A DNA stretch of 16,785 nucleotides from CAZOHG01 sp964579725 (lineage in GTDB: Bacteria; Zhuqueibacterota; JdFR-76; BMS3Abin05). The position numbers and the translations under genes were made by a program. The stretch spans positions 1 to 16,785 of the forward strand of contig CAZOHG010000071.1 of the NCBI GenBank assembly GCA_964579725.1, read 5' to 3'. The first letter of the stretch is position 1. Every line of letters starts with the position of its first letter. The notes under the pieces are model-generated. The model saw only the letters and a program-made list of their open reading frames with translations. It searched no databases and was not told the origin of the DNA. Positions 14,397-16,785 of the stretch are shown here, piece after piece.

Positions 14397-16481
14397 TTTC
14401 CCAATCCACTCGCTAATCCAGCCCAACACCGTGTGCCACCAGAGGCGGGCGTTCTGGGGTTTGGTGACGAAGTGATCTTCATCCGGGAAATAGAGCATTT
14501 TGGACGGCACGCCCATGCGCTGCAACGCGGTAAACATCTGGAAGCCCTGGGTGACCGGTACGCGGAAATCCAATTGACTGTGGATAACCAGCGTAGGCGT
14601 TTTGAAATTTTTGGCAAACGCCGAGGGCGACCACTTGTGGTAGAGCTCCGGGTGGCGGTAGGGGTCGCCGCCAAATTCCCACTCGGGGAACCAGAGTTCC
14701 TCGGTGGCGCCGTACATCGACACCTGGTCGAATACGCCGTCATGCACCACCAGGCATTTGAAGCGGTTCGTATGCCCGGCAATCCAATCGATCATAAACC
14801 CGCCGTAAGAAGCTCCGGCTGCCGCCACTTTTGTGGTGTCGATAAATGGGTAGGTTTTCAGCACGTAATTGAGTCCCCACATCAGGTCTTTGTACGGCCC
14901 GCCGCCCCAATCCCTGGAAACGGCATCGCAGAATTTCTGACCGTAGCCTTTGGAGCCGCGGAAATTGACCATCGCCACCACATAGCCGGGCGAGGCAAAC
15001 ATCTCGGAATTCCAGCGCGGGTGAAAATCGTCCGACCACATGCCCTGCGGGCCGCCGTGGATGAGGTACACCAGCGGGTATTTTTTAGCCGGATCGAAGA
15101 ACGATGGTTTCAGCAGAAAACCGTGCACCTTCGTGCCGTCGAACGACGGAAACCAGAAATCCTCTACGGGATTCATCTTCAGCTTCGCCAGACGCTCGCG
15201 ATTGGTGAAGGTTAGCTGTTCCACCCGGACCGGATCACGATCTGTCACCAGGGCTTTCAGAATTTTGGTTTGATCCACAAATTTCAGATGCTTGAGAGAA
15301 GCCCGGAAAATCTCAAACGGAAAGTTGGCCGCCTGACGGGCAAAGTAAATCCACTTTCCGTCGGGAGACACCTGTAGCCCATGATTGTAATGCTGCGTCA
15401 CGACCGGAGCCATTTTACCCGATTTGAGATCGAGGGCCACAATTTTGACACGGCCCTGGTGTTCCGTGGTAAAGTAAATCCGATTTCCCCTGGGTGACCA
15501 CACCATCTCGCCCACATCCAGATCAAAGGCTTCCGTAAGATTCTTTCGGGTGTGCATTTTTCGGTTCAAAAGAATCAAATCGTATTGATCGGATTCAAAA
15601 CCGGGGCGTTTCATCGCCCGATACGCCAAAAACCGGCCGTCAGGGGAAAACACCGGCTCGTTGTCGCAGGCCTTATTTTTGGTAATTTGCTTGATTTTCC
15701 CGCCGGAAACGGGTGTACAAAACAGGTCGTTGTTAGTCGAAAGCGCGACGACCGAATCCTGATTCCGAACGAACACCAGCTTTTGGCCGTCCGGAGAGAA
15801 CACAAAATCCTGGTTTCCCCCAAGATCCAGCGGGGGTGTGTCGAAATCGCCCGGGGTCACATCCCAGAGGGTGTCCAGTGCCGCCGGCATCACAAACACG
15901 TGACTGCGTTTGTCATTGAGCCAGTGGTTCCAATAGCGGTAAAAAAGGTGTGTTAAAATACGGGCGTGGACTTTGGAGCGCTTCTTTTTTTGGTCGCGCT
16001 CCGCTGAGGCTCGGAGGGTTTTGGCATCCGGGTACAGGTGCGTGCTGAAGGCAAGGTACCTGCCGTCTGGTGACCAGATAAACTGATCGACTCCGGTGGG
16101 AACATCCGTCAGCATCCGGGCTTCGCCACCGGAGAGGGATAGCTCGAAAATCTGTGGCGAGCCGTTCCGGGTGGAAATAAAATCAACCGCCTTTCCGTCG
16201 GGGCGCCACTGCGGCTGCCCATCGTAGCCCGCAAAACGTGTCAGTTGTACGGGCTGTCCGCCGGACGCGGGAATCATAAAAATATCCGAATTCCCCCGGT
16301 TTTCTTTCATCGAATAAAAGGTGACCGTGTAGGCCAGCCATTTGCCATTGGGTGAAAGCACGGGACTTCCCACACGCCCCATGCTCCACATATCTTCCAC
16401 CGCAATGGCGTGCCTGGGCGCAGAAACGCCCCAGGAAACGGCTGCTAAAAACAAAAAGACCAAAAATCCAATCTTTTTCAT
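14394..16481 (-). CDS. Secreted S9-family serine peptidase (prolyl oligopeptidase / dipeptidyl-peptidase type)
   Basis: A 695-residue exported peptidase. Residues 1-21 form a signal peptide (MKKIG, hydrophobic core, GVSA). Residues about 30-420 form a beta-propeller with repeated SPDG/SPNG-type blades (SPNGKW 43, RPDGKA 93, SPDGRY 137, SPDGQK 229, SPDGRF 279, SPRGNR 329, SPDGKW 372). The alpha/beta-hydrolase domain (about 440-695) has the oxyanion-region motif LIHGGPQG, then GRG-like VNFRGSKGYG, the nucleophile Ser558 in GASYGGF, Asp638 in HSQLDFRVP and His670 in PDEDHFV. The triad is complete and correctly spaced, and the length is normal for acylaminoacyl-peptidase/DPP-like members. It should release dipeptides or acyl-amino acids from small peptides in the periplasm or outside. 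The start at 16481 has CGGAGCG before it. The stop codon lies at the edge of a degenerate palindromic repeat. Confidence 0.95.
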   Translation of the reverse strand: MKKIGFLVFLFLAAVSWGVSAPRHAIAVEDMWSMGRVGSPVLSPNGKWLAYTVTFYSMKENRGNSDIFMIPASGGQPVQLTRFAGYDGQPQWRPDGKAVDFISTRNGSPQIFELSLSGGEARMLTDVPTGVDQFIWSPDGRYLAFSTHLYPDAKTLRASAERDQKKKRSKVHARILTHLFYRYWNHWLNDKRSHVFVMPAALDTLWDVTPGDFDTPPLDLGGNQDFVFSPDGQKLVFVRNQDSVVALSTNNDLFCTPVSGGKIKQITKNKACDNEPVFSPDGRFLAYRAMKRPGFESDQYDLILLNRKMHTRKNLTEAFDLDVGEMVWSPRGNRIYFTTEHQGRVKIVALDLKSGKMAPVVTQHYNHGLQVSPDGKWIYFARQAANFPFEIFRASLKHLKFVDQTKILKALVTDRDPVRVEQLTFTNRERLAKLKMNPVEDFWFPSFDGTKVHGFLLKPSFFDPAKKYPLVYLIHGGPQGMWSDDFHPRWNSEMFASPGYVVAMVNFRGSKGYGQKFCDAVSRDWGGGPYKDLMWGLNYVLKTYPFIDTTKVAAAGASYGGFMIDWIAGHTNRFKCLVVHDGVFDQVSMYGATEELWFPEWEFGGDPYRHPELYHKWSPSAFAKNFKTPTLVIHSQLDFRVPVTQGFQMFTALQRMGVPSKMLYFPDEDHFVTKPQNARLWWHTVLGWISEWIGK

Positions 16482-16553
16482 GATTCGCTCCGGAATTTTT
16501 TATGAAACCCTTAAAAAATAATTTATTTGCGATAGTATTAGATCCATTCTAAT

Positions 16554-16615
16554 CAGGGACTAAAGTCCCTGTTCTTGTGGGTTTGCCCATTCAAACCCCG
16601 CCCTGAAGGGCGGGG
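16554..16615. repeat. Two perfect inverted repeats upstream of the S9 peptidase gene
   Basis: CAGGGACT-AA-AGTCCCTG (16554-16571) and CCCCGCCCT-GA-AGGGCGGGG (16596-16615) are perfect, with 8- and 9-bp arms and two-base centres. They belong to the same general type of GGGC-rich palindromes found elsewhere in this half of the window. They lie between the peptidase start and the partial gene at the right edge, and could serve that upstream gene as a terminator or be mobile-repeat remnants. Confidence 0.7.
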
Positions 16616-16650
16616 CTATTCAACAAAATAGCGCCTGTTCGCCCCGACTT

Positions 16651-16785
16651 TCAGGCAGGGAAAAAACACGCGATCTCTTTCTTAAGCTCTTTAGAGCTTT
16701 TTGGAGTGGACTCATTTTTGTTCAAAACCGCTTTTCCAAAATCAGATAGGCTGTAAACTTTGTTTCTGGTAAATAAAAACTTACC
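16651..16785 (-). CDS. Partial gene, C-terminal 44 codons, possibly a winged-helix regulator
   Basis: The minus-strand frame is open from the window edge to a TGA at 16651-16653. It reads KFLFTRNKVYSLSDFGKAVL and then a lysine-rich tail, SSKELKKEIACFFPA. The VYSLSDFGKAVL part resembles the wing and last helix of winged-helix regulators, which often read Y-L-T-x-x-G-x-x-L. The stretch is more A+T-rich than its neighbours. A 6-bp hairpin with four-base loop (AAGCTC/GAGCTT, 16684-16699) lies within it. With so short a piece the call may be wrong, and the frame could be chance. Confidence 0.4.
   Translation of the reverse strand, partial: GKFLFTRNKVYSLSDFGKAVLNKNESTPKSSKELKKEIACFFPA

Noticed and set aside
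16684..16702. AAGCTC-TTTA-GAGCTT hairpin followed by Ts as an intrinsic terminator on the plus strand
   Set aside because: The stem is short, no plus-strand gene lies upstream of it, and it falls inside the likely coding tail of the minus-strand partial gene.

Overview
The window reads as a chromosomal piece of a Gram-negative bacterium of roughly balanced base composition, probably in the FCB superphylum (Bacteroidota, Calditrichota or KSB1-like lineages). The evidence is the mix of an outer-membrane DUF5916 protein with a CBM9-like domain, secreted S9 peptidase, secreted GH2 and GH36-type glycosidases, a lipoprotein with a concanavalin-like fold and many palindromic intergenic repeats. No marker gene fixes the taxonomy. 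A run of exactly 100 Ns (8601-8700) shows this is a scaffolded draft, probably a metagenome bin.

Left half, plus strand (1-6387): the last 54 codons of an RND efflux pump; a lipoprotein with a LamG/DUF1080-like fold; a DUF5916 outer-membrane protein with a CBM9-like N-terminal domain; then a compact three-gene unit of an unrecognised five-helix membrane protein, an OmpR/PhoB-family response regulator and its histidine kinase. The last two overlap by 4 bp. A perfect 16-bp palindrome lies just upstream of the unit and is a candidate operator.

Right half, minus strand (6532-16785): a secreted GH36/clan GH-D alpha-galactosidase-like enzyme interrupted by the gap; a 1.1-kb repeat array; a secreted LacZ-type GH2 beta-galactosidase; a small L7Ae/YlxQ-like RNA-binding protein; a secreted S9 prolyl-oligopeptidase-family peptidase with an intact Ser-Asp-His triad; and the C-terminal tail of one more gene cut by the window edge. 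The two halves meet tail to tail at 6388-6531, where a strong hairpin sits. Together the enzymes suggest breakdown of galactose-containing glycans and peptides outside the cytoplasm, but no SusC/SusD pair or sugar transporter is visible, so this is not a demonstrated polysaccharide-utilisation locus.

The most unusual element is the array at 9252-10349: about 3.75 copies of a 290-296 bp unit, each carrying several short hairpins with three-base loops, arranged as alternating A-B-A-B subtypes. Related palindromes, some inverted or degenerate, occur in the other large intergenic gaps of the minus-strand half (10372-10456, 14227-14396, 16554-16615), and one degenerate copy runs up to the stop codon of the S9 peptidase. 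No tRNA, rRNA, CRISPR array, insertion-sequence transposase or replication origin was recognised.
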